DNA of 64,000 nucleotides. Source: Dactylosporangium vinaceum (GTDB taxonomy: Bacteria; Actinomycetota; Actinomycetes; Mycobacteriales; Micromonosporaceae). How positions within the stretch are numbered: the first letter of the stretch is position 1; each line of letters begins with the position of its first letter. Position numbers and translations under genes: made by a program. Location of the stretch: positions 2,046,001 to 2,110,000 of the forward strand of contig NZ_CP061913.1 of assembly GCF_019904175.1 (NCBI RefSeq), read 5' to 3'. Shown here piece by piece: positions 47,389 to 56,172 of the stretch. A model generated the notes under the pieces. It was not told where the DNA came from. It made no database searches and saw only the letters and a list, made by a program, of their open reading frames with translations.

Positions 47389-47856
47389 CTATTGCCCTGC
47401 GGCAAGGAACCGCTCCAACACCTCCACGACCAGCGCATGATCGTCGGCCTGCGGCAGACCTGACACCGTGACGACGCCGACGACGCCCACATTGCGGACG
47501 CGGACCGGGAACGCGCCCCCGTGCGTGGCGTACTCGGCCGGGTCCACCCCGTAGGCCGCGTCGAACACCTTGTCCCGCGCCGCCAGCCGCCGCCCCACCA
47601 GGTACGACGAGTTGTGCAGCCGCTCCACCACCCGGACCTTGCGCTCGATCCACCGGTCGTTGTCGGGCGCGGTCCCGGCCAGCGCGGCGTGGAACAGCTG
47701 CTGGCCGCCCCGCCGGATGTCGATCGTGATGCCGAGCGAGCGCTCCTTGGCCGTCTCCACCAGCAGGCACCCGAGCGCCCAGGCGTCGTCGTTGTCGAAC
47801 CGGTCGAACAGCAGCCGGGCCTCCTGGGCCTCCAGCTCCTTGATCAAGTCTTCCAC
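47389..47856 (-). CDS. UPF0303 / heme-degrading-domain-like protein
   Basis: 155 aa. Family signature: MEDLIKELEAQEARLLFDRFDNDDAWALG, THGGAFPVRVRNVGVVGVVTVSGLPQADDHALVV, as in the HbpS/GlcG-like Yeast YBR137W group. Bacterial members are implicated in heme or small-molecule binding; the role here is unknown. GTG start at 47856, divergent from a SRPBCC gene across an exact palindrome. Confidence 0.85.
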   Translation of the reverse strand: MEDLIKELEAQEARLLFDRFDNDDAWALGCLLVETAKERSLGITIDIRRGGQQLFHAALAGTAPDNDRWIERKVRVVERLHNSSYLVGRRLAARDKVFDAAYGVDPAEYATHGGAFPVRVRNVGVVGVVTVSGLPQADDHALVVEVLERFLAAGQ

Positions 47857-47875
47857 GCGGCGTTCTCCCTTGTTG

Positions 47876-47894
47876 AAACCCGACTGTCGGGTTT
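47876..47894. promoter_or_regulatory. Palindromic operator candidate in divergent promoter
   Basis: Perfect inverted repeat AAACCCGA-CTG-TCGGGTTT in the 86-bp gap between the UPF0303 and SRPBCC genes. The size suits a dimeric repressor. No regulator gene is adjacent. Confidence 0.5.
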
Positions 47895-47942
47895 GGGGTC
47901 GTCCCGAGTCACCGGCGGCCCCGGCCCGGAGGATTGTCCAGC

Positions 47943-48371
47943 ATGAGAACCCGGACGTTCACCCTGTACATCGCGGCCACACCCGATCGCGTGTGGCGCG
48001 CACTCACCGAGCCCGAGCTGACCCGCCGCTACTACCTCGGCCTGGCCGTCGAGTCCACCTGGCAGCCCGGCGCCCCGATCCAGTTCCGCGCGGCCCAGGG
48101 CCCGGTCCCGGATGCCCTCTACGGCGAGATTCTGCACGCCTCGCCGGGTCAGACCCTCATATACAGCCTGCTGACCGGCGTCGGACCCGAGCCGGAGCCA
48201 CACTGCTGGCTCACCTGGGAGATCACGCAGCCCGAGCCGGCACTGACGCGGGTCGCCCTGACCTGCGACGACCTCGAGGACCGCCCCGACTGCGAGCGCG
48301 ACGAGGCGTGGTCGCGCATCGTGAGCGGCCTGAAGACCGTCCTGGAGACCGGCGCGCCGCTGGTCAGCTGA
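47943..48371 (+). CDS. SRPBCC (AHSA1-like) family protein
   Basis: 142 aa, START-like fold. Typical beginning FTLYIAATPDRVWRALTEPELTRRYYLGL, and a C-terminal helix WSRIVSGLKTVLETG. ATG at 47943 has GGAGGA nine bases upstream. AHSA1-type proteins bind small hydrophobic ligands or are paired with ArsR regulators; no ArsR gene lies here. Confidence 0.85.
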   Translation: MRTRTFTLYIAATPDRVWRALTEPELTRRYYLGLAVESTWQPGAPIQFRAAQGPVPDALYGEILHASPGQTLIYSLLTGVGPEPEPHCWLTWEITQPEPALTRVALTCDDLEDRPDCERDEAWSRIVSGLKTVLETGAPLVS

Positions 48372-48400
48372 TTCGCGGGTGGGCCGCCGGGGCCGATCGG

Positions 48401-48976
48401 TCAGCTTTTGGCCGCTTTGGCCTCGGCCTTCATCTGTTTCTTGTACTCCCTCACCTTGGCCAGCGAGGGACCGTCGACGATGTCGGCGACCGAGCGGTGC
48501 GACCCTTCCTCGCCGTAGCCCCCGGCCGCGGCGCGCCACCCCTCGGGCTGCACACCGTACTGCTTGCCGAGCAGCGCGACGAAGATCTGCGCCTTCTGCT
48601 TGCCGAACCCGGGCAGCCCCTGGACCCGCCGCAGCAGCTCGTGCCCGTCGGCCACGCCGTCCCAGAGCCCGGCCGGGTCCCCGTCGTACCGCTCGGCGAG
48701 GACCCGGCACACCTCCTGCACCCGCCCGGCCATGGCCTTGGGAAACCGGTGCAGCGCGGGCGGCGTGGCGAAGATCTGGATGAGCGGCTCCGGGTCGTAC
48801 TCGGCCAGCTCGTGCGCCGTTGGCTCGTGCCCGAGCCGCCGCACCAGCACGTACGGCGACGAGAACGCCTTCTCCAGCGGAATCTGCTGATCCAGCGTCA
48901 TCCCGATCAGCAGCGCCAGCGGACTGCGCGTGAGGTACTCATTCGCAGCATCATCAATCGGCAGCGTGATGGCCAT
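48401..48976 (-). CDS. HhH-GPD-type DNA repair protein (uncharacterised)
   Basis: 191 aa. Contains the helix-hairpin-helix LPGFGKQKAQIFVALLG at about 117-133 and the N-terminal helical region LALLIGMTLDQQIPLEKAF like actinobacterial HhH-GPD proteins. The catalytic Asp/Lys of classical glycosylases is not certain. Start ATG 48976 (MAITLPIDDA) chosen on family resemblance; ATG 48985 also fits. Ends in a Lys/Ala-rich tail. Confidence 0.75.
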   Translation of the reverse strand: MAITLPIDDAANEYLTRSPLALLIGMTLDQQIPLEKAFSSPYVLVRRLGHEPTAHELAEYDPEPLIQIFATPPALHRFPKAMAGRVQEVCRVLAERYDGDPAGLWDGVADGHELLRRVQGLPGFGKQKAQIFVALLGKQYGVQPEGWRAAAGGYGEEGSHRSVADIVDGPSLAKVREYKKQMKAEAKAAKS

Positions 48977-49051
48977 GCCGACCATCTTGCCCGGCCCCCG
49001 GACGCCCACGCAGCCGAGTCACCCATCCGCCGGCGCGCGGATGCGGCGGGG

Positions 49052-49800
49052 TCAGCGCGGGGTGGGCGGGCGGGTGAAGCGGGCGCGGGACCAGAGGTAG
49101 CCGGCGATGGCCATAGCGGCGGTCCAGCCGAGGGCCCACCACAGGTGGGAGCCGGCGGGAGCGCCGTTCAGGGCCTCGCGCAGGGACTCGATGATCGGGG
49201 TGTAGGGCTGGTGCTCCGTGAACGCCCGCACGCCCGCCGACATGTGCTGGGTCGGGGCGAAGGCGCTGCTCAGGATCGGGAGCAGGGTGATCGGCAGGGC
49301 GGCGTAGCTGGCGGCCACCACGGTGCGCACGGACAGGCCCATGGCTGTGGTCAGCCAGGCCGCCGCGAACGCTGACAGCGCGACGACGCCGGTCACGGTC
49401 AGCCAGCCGGTGAGGGTGGCGTGGGGGCGGTACCCCATGGCGAGGGTCAGCAGCAGGATCAGCAGCACGCACAGAAGGGTCCGCAGGACCGTGCCCAGGA
49501 CGCGGCCGGTCAGGACCGCGGCGCGGGAGATGCCCATCGTGCGGAACCGGTTGATGATCCCCTCGTTCATGTCGGTGGCCACGGCGACGGCGGTCTGGCC
49601 GACGGAGTAGCCGACGCAGAGCACGAGGATGCCCGGGACGACGTAGGCGAGGTACGCGGACGTGCCCAGGGTCGTGGCGCCACCGAAGATGTAGACGAAC
49701 ATCAGCAGCATCAGGATCGGGGCGATAAGCGCGCCGAACATCGTGGACGGGTTGCGGCGGTTGTGCCGCAGGTCCCGGCGCAGCATGGTCAAAGCGTCCC

Positions 49801-49804
<4 letters not shown>
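49052..49804 (-). CDS. ABC-2 type exporter permease (DrrB-like)
   Basis: 250 aa, six helices. Family features: PILMLLMFVYIFGGA, YVVPGILVLCVGYSVGQTAVAVATDMNEGIINRFRTM and a C-terminal EHQPYTPIIESLREAL. DrrB-type permeases export hydrophobic drugs such as anthracyclines; the substrate here is unknown. Start overlaps the ATPase gene stop by 4 nt. Confidence 0.9.
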
Positions 49805-50742
<938 letters not shown>

Positions 50743-50770
50743 GTCGGGTCAGCCATGCCGGAGTCGGTCA

Positions 50771-50822
50771 TGGCATCACTATGGCACCACGCTTGGCGCC
50801 ATTCAAGTGGCTTTTGGCGCCA
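50771..50822 (-). promoter_or_regulatory. Phased TGGCGCCA-type operator array ahead of the exporter operon
   Basis: TGGCATCA (50771), TGGCACCA (50782), TGGCGCCA (50794) and TGGCGCCA (50815) start 11, 12 and 21 bp apart, close to multiples of one helical turn, just upstream of the drrA-like start (50742, minus strand). The last two lie in identical TTGGCGCCAT decamers. The same octamer occurs before the gene at 52043. Confidence 0.6.
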
Positions 50823-50845
50823 TGAGGTCGTGGCCGGGGGTCCAT

Positions 50846-50890
50846 GGGGGCGGGAGCCCCCTACCCGGGGCGGGAGCGAAGCGGCCCCGG
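50846..50890 (-). terminator. Two terminator hairpins after the E1-alpha gene
   Basis: GGGGGC-GGGA-GCCCCC (50846-50861) and CCGGGGC ... GCCCCGG (50865-50890) follow the stop of the E1-alpha gene on the minus strand, separating it from the exporter operon. Confidence 0.65.
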
Positions 50891-50894
50891 AATC

Positions 50895-51941
50895 CTAGGC
50901 AAGCGTCTTGTGATACGCCTCCATCCAGTCCTGCTGGGCTCGGACCAGGGGGCTCGGCTGGTTCGCCACGTGTTCGAAGATCGTCGCGACGGTCGGCTCG
51001 GGCATCGACATGCATGCATCTCGGGTCTCCTGCGCGAGCCGGTCGGACTCGGCCGCCAGGTCGGCGTCGAACTCGGGCGACGCCCAGCCGCGGGCCCGGA
51101 TCAGCGCGTCGAGGCGGGCGATCGGGTCGCGCCGGCGCCACACCTCCACCTCCGCGTCCGCGCGGTAGCGGCGGGGGTCGTCGGACGTGCTGTGGCCGGC
51201 CATGCGGTACGTCATCGCCTCGATCAGCACCGGCGGCCCGCCCCGGCGCAGCGACTCGGCGGCCCGGGCGGTCACGGCGTGCACGGCGAGGACGTCGTTG
51301 CCGTCGACGTGGTACGACTCCAGGCCGAACCCGACCGCGCGGCGGTGCAGCGGGGCGCCCATCTGGCGGCTGGTGCTCGTCGAGATCGCCCACTGGTTGT
51401 TCTGGCAGAAGAAGATGACCGGCGCGTCCGCGACGGCCGCCCAGTTCAGGGCCTCGTTGACGTCACCCTGGCTGCTGGCGCCGTCGCCGAAGTACGCGAG
51501 GACGACGTCGTCGGCGCCGTCGAACCGGACGCCCACCGCATACCCGGTGGCGTGGAGTGCCTGCGTGCCCAGGACCAGGCTGTAGATGTGGAAGTTGTAG
51601 CGGGCGGGGTCCCAGCCGGAGTGCGCGACGCCGCGCCACTGGGCCATCAGCTCGGTCGGGGTCACGCCCCGGCAGCGCGCGGCCGCCTGCTCGCGGTAGC
51701 TGGGGAACACGTAGTCGCTCGGGCGCAGCGCCCGCATGGAGCCGACCTGGGCCGCCTCCTGTCCGAGCGACTGGAGCCACAGCCCGAGCTCGCCCTGCCG
51801 CTGCAGCGCCAGCGCCTCCTCGTCGAACCGGCGGGCCAGCACCATGTCCCGCAGCAGGGCCCGGCACAGCTCCGGGGTCACCGTGAGCGGGGCCTCGTCA
51901 TCGTCGCGTAGCGTCCCGTCCGGCGTGAGCAGCTGGATCAT
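50895..51941 (-). CDS. Thiamine-dependent 2-oxoacid dehydrogenase E1 alpha subunit (PdhA type)
   Basis: 348 aa. Family features: LGLWLQSLGQEAAQVGS, thiamine diphosphate motif YFGDGASSQGDVNEALNWAAV, FCQNNQWAIST, and the phosphorylation-loop-like TYRMAGHSTSDDPRRYR. E1 alpha works with an E1 beta and an E2; neither gene is beside it, since the upstream neighbour is divergent and the downstream one is a transporter. It is therefore an orphan subunit or pairs with one encoded elsewhere. Confidence 0.88.
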   Translation of the reverse strand: MIQLLTPDGTLRDDDEAPLTVTPELCRALLRDMVLARRFDEEALALQRQGELGLWLQSLGQEAAQVGSMRALRPSDYVFPSYREQAAARCRGVTPTELMAQWRGVAHSGWDPARYNFHIYSLVLGTQALHATGYAVGVRFDGADDVVLAYFGDGASSQGDVNEALNWAAVADAPVIFFCQNNQWAISTSTSRQMGAPLHRRAVGFGLESYHVDGNDVLAVHAVTARAAESLRRGGPPVLIEAMTYRMAGHSTSDDPRRYRADAEVEVWRRRDPIARLDALIRARGWASPEFDADLAAESDRLAQETRDACMSMPEPTVATIFEHVANQPSPLVRAQQDWMEAYHKTLA

Positions 51942-52002
51942 GATGCTTCTCCCCTGAGGTGTCGCCTCCTGCTCATCATCCTCCCCGTGGCCGCCTTATC
52001 GA

Positions 52003-52031
52003 TGGCGCCATCGGCGCCATGCAATTTGCCA
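52003..52031 (+). promoter_or_regulatory. TGGCGCCA sites before the ribbon-helix-helix gene
   Basis: TGGCGCCA (52003-52010), CGGCGCCA (52012-52019) and an inverted TGGCAAAT half (52024-52031) lie just before the ATG at 52043. CATACT (52029-52034) could be a -10 box for a leaderless transcript, so a protein bound here would block the promoter. Confidence 0.55.
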
Positions 52032-52042
52032 TACTTGCGGGC

Positions 52043-52534
52043 ATGGACCTGACCAGCTACGTGGAGGGCCTGCGCGCCGAGCTCCTCGCGGCCGCGGGTC
52101 CCGAGGAGTCCGCCCTGGCCGAGCGCCTGGCCGCGGCCGTCGCCTCGGCCACCCGCCTGGCGATGCTCGACGCGCTGACCGACGCGGCCGACGAGATCAC
52201 CCGCGACCTGGCGCCGGGGTCGGTCGAGGTGCGGGTGCGGGATCGCAACCCGTACTTCGTCGTGACCACGGCGGCCAACGAGCCCGCGCCCGCGCCTCCG
52301 GCGGAGCCCGAGCCCGCCCCCGACGGCCCGGTCGGCCGGATCAACTTCCGGCCGCCGGAGCAGCTCAAGCAGCGCATCGAGGAGGCGGCCGCGCGCGACG
52401 GGCTCTCGGTCAACGCGTGGCTGACCCGCACGCTGAACGCCGCCCTCAACGCCGCCTCGGCGGGCGCGCCGGCACCGGCCGCGACCGCGCCACGAACCGG
52501 GGCGAAAGGGACGTTCGTCGGCTGGGTGGGGTAG
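52043..52534 (+). CDS. Ribbon-helix-helix (HicB/Arc-like) DNA-binding protein
   Basis: 163 aa. N-terminal helical part (1-60), a Pro/Ala linker near 85-100, and a C-terminal ribbon-helix-helix: GRINFRPPEQLKQRIEEAA then RDGLSVNAWLTRTLNAAL. No HicA toxin gene is adjacent, so it is more likely a stand-alone repressor than an antitoxin. Its own promoter and that of the DrrAB exporter share TGGCGCCA sites. Stop codon abuts that of the convergent phosphotransferase gene. Confidence 0.82.
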   Translation: MDLTSYVEGLRAELLAAAGPEESALAERLAAAVASATRLAMLDALTDAADEITRDLAPGSVEVRVRDRNPYFVVTTAANEPAPAPPAEPEPAPDGPVGRINFRPPEQLKQRIEEAAARDGLSVNAWLTRTLNAALNAASAGAPAPAATAPRTGAKGTFVGWVG

Positions 52535-53386
52535 CTACGCGAGGTCGCGCCACGTGTCGGTGGTGGCGAAGAAGCGCAGCAGGCCCAGCAGGCGACTGGC
52601 CGGCGGGGCGGTCCAGTGCCGGGCCGACGACGGGTCCGGGTCCCGCAGCCGGGCGAGAGCCCAGGTCAGGTGGTGCCAGAGGACGCGCGGCTCCATGTTG
52701 GGCTCGCCGTATCCCCGCAGCGCCCACGGCACGACGGTGAGCGGGAGCTTGGCGAACTCGGTGGCGGGGTCGGCCAGCATCGCGTCGCCCCAGTCGACCA
52801 GGCCGGTCAGCGTGCCGGACTCGACAATGATGTTCTGCGGTGCGACGTCGCCGTGGATCGGTACCGGCAGCGGGGCGATCGGCACCCTCGGGGCCAGCCG
52901 GTCGAACCATCCGGCCAGCCACTCGGCCGCCTCCTGGTCCATGCGCCCCTCCGCGCGCAGGTCCGAGACCAGGGCCCACGGGTCGGGCGGCGGGCCGGCC
53001 ACCGGGAGCCCTGGCGCGGGCGCGATGCGGTGCAGCTTCGCGAGTTCGCGCCCGACGCTCTCGAAAAGCTTCGGCGGCAGTACCCCCTGCGTCTGCAGAT
53101 CCACCCCGCGGACCCGCTCGGTGACCAGGTAGGGGACCGTGCGGTCGAACTCGATCACGGCCGGGGTCAGGACACCGGCGCGGCGGGCGGCGGGAATGAT
53201 CACCGCCTCGGTGAAGAGGGCGGCCGCGTCCGCGCGGGCGCGGGGAATCCGCAGGACGAGGTCGTCGCCCAGCAGGTACACGAGGTTGGCGCCACCGGGC
53301 GGCCCGGGGTGGACTTTCTCGGCCGGCACTGCGTGTCGCGCGGCGATCGCCTCCGGTAACCCGTCCACGGTAGGTGACTCTGTCAC
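52535..53386 (-). CDS. Aminoglycoside phosphotransferase (APH) family kinase-like protein
   Basis: 283 aa, protein-kinase-like fold. PHosphotransferase motifs: PVPIHGDVAPQNIIVE (HGDxxxxN catalytic loop) and GLVDWGDAMLADPATEFA (DW/D metal site). The phosphate-binding N lobe begins PGPPGGANLVYLLGDDLVLRIPR. Substrate unknown; the family includes antibiotic, choline and homoserine kinases. Confidence 0.88.
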   Translation of the reverse strand: MTESPTVDGLPEAIAARHAVPAEKVHPGPPGGANLVYLLGDDLVLRIPRARADAAALFTEAVIIPAARRAGVLTPAVIEFDRTVPYLVTERVRGVDLQTQGVLPPKLFESVGRELAKLHRIAPAPGLPVAGPPPDPWALVSDLRAEGRMDQEAAEWLAGWFDRLAPRVPIAPLPVPIHGDVAPQNIIVESGTLTGLVDWGDAMLADPATEFAKLPLTVVPWALRGYGEPNMEPRVLWHHLTWALARLRDPDPSSARHWTAPPASRLLGLLRFFATTDTWRDLA

Positions 53387-53444
53387 CCGTAGGCGTAGGA
53401 CGACAACGGATGCGGGCCGGGCTCACCGGCCGTAAGGTGCCTCT

Positions 53445-53906
53445 GTGCTGAAGGGATTCCGGGATTTCATCTCGCGTGGCAACGTCATCGAGCTCGCCGT
53501 CGCAGTGGTCATCGGCGCCGCGTTCAACGGCGTCGTCACCGCGTTCACCGACGGCTTCCTCAAGCCGCTGATCAGTCTGACCGGCGGCATCGGGGTCGAC
53601 GACAAACAGGGCCTCCAAGTCGGTTCGCAGGTGCTCAACTGGCCCGCGTTCGTCAACGCCGTGATCACGTTCATACTGACCGCGGCCACCGTGTACTTCC
53701 TCGTAGTCCTGCCCATGAACAAACTCGCCGAACGCCGTAAGCGGGGCATCGAGCCCGAGCCGGAGGCCCCCAGCGACGAGATCCGCCTCCTGACCGAGAT
53801 CCGCGACCTCCTGGCCACCGGCACCACCCAGCGCGACCAGGCCGGCCCCATCACCGGCCCCGGCGGCGTAGCACCGGGCACCCCGGTCAAGCCGACCGAC
53901 CGGTAG
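53445..53906 (+). CDS. mscL: Large-conductance mechanosensitive channel MscL
   Basis: 153 aa pentameric pore opened by membrane tension on osmotic downshock. MLKGFRDFISRGNVIELAVAVVIGAAFNGVV is the classical N-terminal helix and first membrane segment; the second is FVNAVITFILTAATVYFLVV; a cytoplasmic helix and a Pro/Gly-rich tail follow. GTG start at 53445. Divergent from the phosphotransferase gene. Confidence 0.95.
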   Translation: MLKGFRDFISRGNVIELAVAVVIGAAFNGVVTAFTDGFLKPLISLTGGIGVDDKQGLQVGSQVLNWPAFVNAVITFILTAATVYFLVVLPMNKLAERRKRGIEPEPEAPSDEIRLLTEIRDLLATGTTQRDQAGPITGPGGVAPGTPVKPTDR

Positions 53907-54568
53907 CACCACCGCCACGACGCCCGTTCTTGCGCCCCGCGAGGGCCCGCTGCACTGATGCCGCGGCTCTTCGCGGGGCCGCGTGCTGTCGGGCCCACGT
54001 TGCTGAGCCGCACGCAATGGAGGCCAGGCGCAGCTGGGCCGCACGCCGTTGGGGCTCGGGCGCTGCTGCGCCGCAGGCTGTTTGGCTTGAGCGCGGCTGT
54101 GCCGCAGGCTGTTTGGCTTGGGGCGCGGCTGTGCCGAATGCTGTTGAGGTCGCGCGCTGCTGGGCCGCGCGCTGCTGGGCCGCGCGCTGTTGAGGCCGGG
54201 CGCTGCTGGGGCCGGGCGCTGCTGGGCCGGGCGCTGCGGCACGGCACGGTATTGAGCTCGGGCGCTGCTGCGCCGAATGCTGTTGAGCTTGGGCACTGCT
54301 GGGCCGGAAGCTGTTGAGGCCGCGCGTTGCTTTGGGACGGACGCCGGATCGACACCGCAAGGCAGAGCCGATGCGCGTCCCCGCTCTCGTCTTGCCGCGG
54401 CCACGCCCGTGCTCGGACGTGTCGCACGAGGGGGAACATACCTTCGCGCGGATGCGCCTTGCCCGGGCTCACCTACGCGCGGGCGCGCCTATTTCTGCGG
54501 ACACATCTATCGCCGGACGCACCTATCCGCGGACCCAACGAAGCGCCGGCGCGAGGACCACCGGAGCG
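53907..54568. repeat. Gene-free region with degenerate ~32-bp minisatellite
   Basis: About 54025-54330 is built from imperfect 31-33 bp units of the form GGGCGCTGCTGCGCCG...GCTGTTGAG. Many contain a small hairpin GGCGC-TGCT-GCGCC. Units have drifted and some are truncated. The flanks (53907-54020, 54340-54568) hold nothing I recognise. The repeat reads open in several frames but the products are low-complexity Ala/Gln/Arg; I take it as non-coding. Confidence 0.65.
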
Positions 54569-54916
54569 CTACTCGGCATCGATGACCTTGTGCTCACGCT
54601 CGGTCAGGGCCTGCTCCGGATTCGGATGCGAGGTCGGCTTGCGCCGAAACTTGTTCCGGAACCGATTCTCTTCCCGCACGGGCGCATCATTGGCCAGCAG
54701 CACCGCAACCATGGGCAGAAACACACCACCGGCGACGCAAATGGAGATCCACAGCCAGAACAGCGGAGGCCGAGTAGCCACAAGAATGGCCGCGACAACC
54801 ACGCAGGCAGCCCGCAGCAGCATCATCAGCACGTAGCGAATCTCACGGGCACGCAGCTCCTGCTCAGGGCTCCGCGCCGCATCGGTGATCAGCTGTGGAC
54901 GATCCCTGCGACCCAT
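54569..54916 (-). CDS. DUF3099 family small membrane protein
   Basis: 115 aa: N-terminal cytoplasmic part (QLITDAARSPEQELRAREIRY), two membrane helices (about 30-50 and 53-75) and a basic, polar C-terminal tail. This layout is that of actinobacterial DUF3099, whose function is unknown. ATG at 54916 (MGRRDRPQL) chosen; the open frame continues upstream only through repeat DNA. Confidence 0.75.
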   Translation of the reverse strand: MGRRDRPQLITDAARSPEQELRAREIRYVLMMLLRAACVVVAAILVATRPPLFWLWISICVAGGVFLPMVAVLLANDAPVREENRFRNKFRRKPTSHPNPEQALTEREHKVIDAE

Positions 54917-55382
54917 TGGATCGAGTCTGCCACGAACCACAGCCAAACGCCGGACCAGGACACAACCCATCCACCCTCTCCGCCCACGGCCGAGCCCCCA
55001 CCAGCCTCCCGGCGCGCCCCATCTCCCGGAACCCACCCCGCCCAGCCAATAACCGGGACGCCCAGCCCCCACACCCTGAACCCCGACCCAGCATCCATGA
55101 ACCACTCCACGCACCGCCCCGCACCAACGCCTCCCCGGCACCAACGCCCCGGAGCCCGCGCACCACAGCCGCACCCGGCACCGGGCCCCGCACCCACGCG
55201 CCGCAACCCGCACCCAGGCGCGCCGCCCCGTCCGCGCGCCGCGCTCGGCCCCCGCTTCCGGCCCTCGCGCCGCCTCCGTGCGCCGGTTCCGGCCCCCGCG
55301 CCGCGTCCACGCGCCGGTTCCGGCCCCCGCGCCGCGTCCACGCGCCGCGCGCGGGAGCGCGCCCTGCCCACGCGCCGTATCC

Positions 55383-55472
55383 GCGCGTCGCGCCCGGCCC
55401 GCGCGTCGCGCCCGGCCTGCGCGTCGCGCCCGGCCTGCGCGTCGCGCCCGGCCCGCGCGTCGCGCCCGGCCC
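55383..55472. repeat. 18-bp tandem repeat, five copies
   Basis: Unit GCGCGTCGCGCCCGGCCC or ...GGCCT at 55383, 55401, 55419, 55437 and 55455, nearly perfect, which implies recent expansion. Confidence 0.9.
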
Positions 55473-55542
55473 GCGCGTCGCGTCCGCGCGTCGCGCCCGC
55501 TCCCCGCGCCGCGCCCGCTCCTCGCGCCCGCTCCTCGCGCCC

Positions 55543-55632
55543 GCTCCTCGCGCCGCGTCCGCTCCTCGCGCCGCGTCCGCTCCTCGCGCCGCGTCCGCTC
55601 CCCGCGCCGCGTCCGCTCCCCGCGCCGCGTCC
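55543..55632. repeat. 18-bp tandem repeat, five copies
   Basis: Unit GCTCCTCGCGCCGCGTCC at 55543, 55561 and 55579, then GCTCCCCGCGCCGCGTCC at 55597 and 55615; a 12-bp variant precedes it from about 55515. Confidence 0.9.
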
Positions 55633-55870
55633 GCGCGTCGCGTCCGCGCGTCGCGCGCGGGAGCGCGCCCAGCCCGCGCGCCGCGTCCGCGCGTCGTGCC
55701 CGCATTTGCGCGTGCGCGTTTGCGCCCTACGCCGGTCCGCGTCCGTGTGCCGCGTTCACATACCGCGCGCACCGCACGCCGGTCGGGCAGCCAGGTCGCG
55801 GCCGCGCTCTAGAGGTCGTCCTGTCCGCGCCCCGTCTGCGTCCGCGCGGCGCGTTCACGCATCGCGTTTT

Positions 55871-55933
55871 CGTGCCCGCGTCCGCGCGCTTCGTGCCCGC
55901 GTCCGCGCGCTTCGTGCCCGCGTCCGCGCGCTT
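55871..55933. repeat. 21-bp tandem repeat, three copies
   Basis: Unit CGTGCCCGCGTCCGCGCGCT plus a final T, at 55871, 55892 and 55913, perfect. Confidence 0.9.
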
Positions 55934-56172
55934 CGTGCGCGTCCGGCAACGCGTGCCAGCCCGCTACTTGCGCCGTCGCCTCGTTCGCGCGCCGCGCCCG
56001 GTGTCCGCGTCCGCGCGTTGCGCGCCGTGTGCGCATCCGGGCGTTGCGCGCCGTGTGCGCATCCGGGCGTTGCGCCTTCCGGCCGAGCGGTGGCTGTGCG
56101 GCGTTCGGCGGTCGGGTGTTGCCCGTGCGTTTCTGGTCTGGGCTGCGGCGTGCGGTTGGCGGTGGGTGCTCG

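Larger units (their letters stand above)
54917..56172. repeat. 1.25-kb CGCG-rich nest of minisatellites
   Basis: No credible gene. Tandem arrays: a 31-bp unit twice (55280-55341), an 18-bp unit GCGCGTCGCGCCCGGCCY five times (55383-55472), an 18-bp unit GCTCCTCGCGCCGCGTCC five times (55543-55632), a 21-bp unit three times (55871-55933), and a 26-bp unit twice (56015-56066). A CGCGCGCGGGAGCGCGCCC segment near 55347 recurs near 55652. All are rich in CGCG. The arrays are open in most frames because they lack A/T, which explains the long spurious frames. Confidence 0.8.

Noticed and set aside
52043..52534. HicAB toxin-antitoxin system
   Set aside because: The RHH half is present but no small HicA-like toxin gene lies on either side.
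53423..54472. Minus-strand Gln/Pro/Ala-rich frame over the 54-kb minisatellite
   Set aside because: It is a translation of the 32-bp repeat plus mscL antisense; no ribosome-binding site or conserved domain.
55383..55632. Possible CRISPR array
   Set aside because: Repeats are contiguous tandem units of 18 bp without unique spacers, and no cas genes are present.
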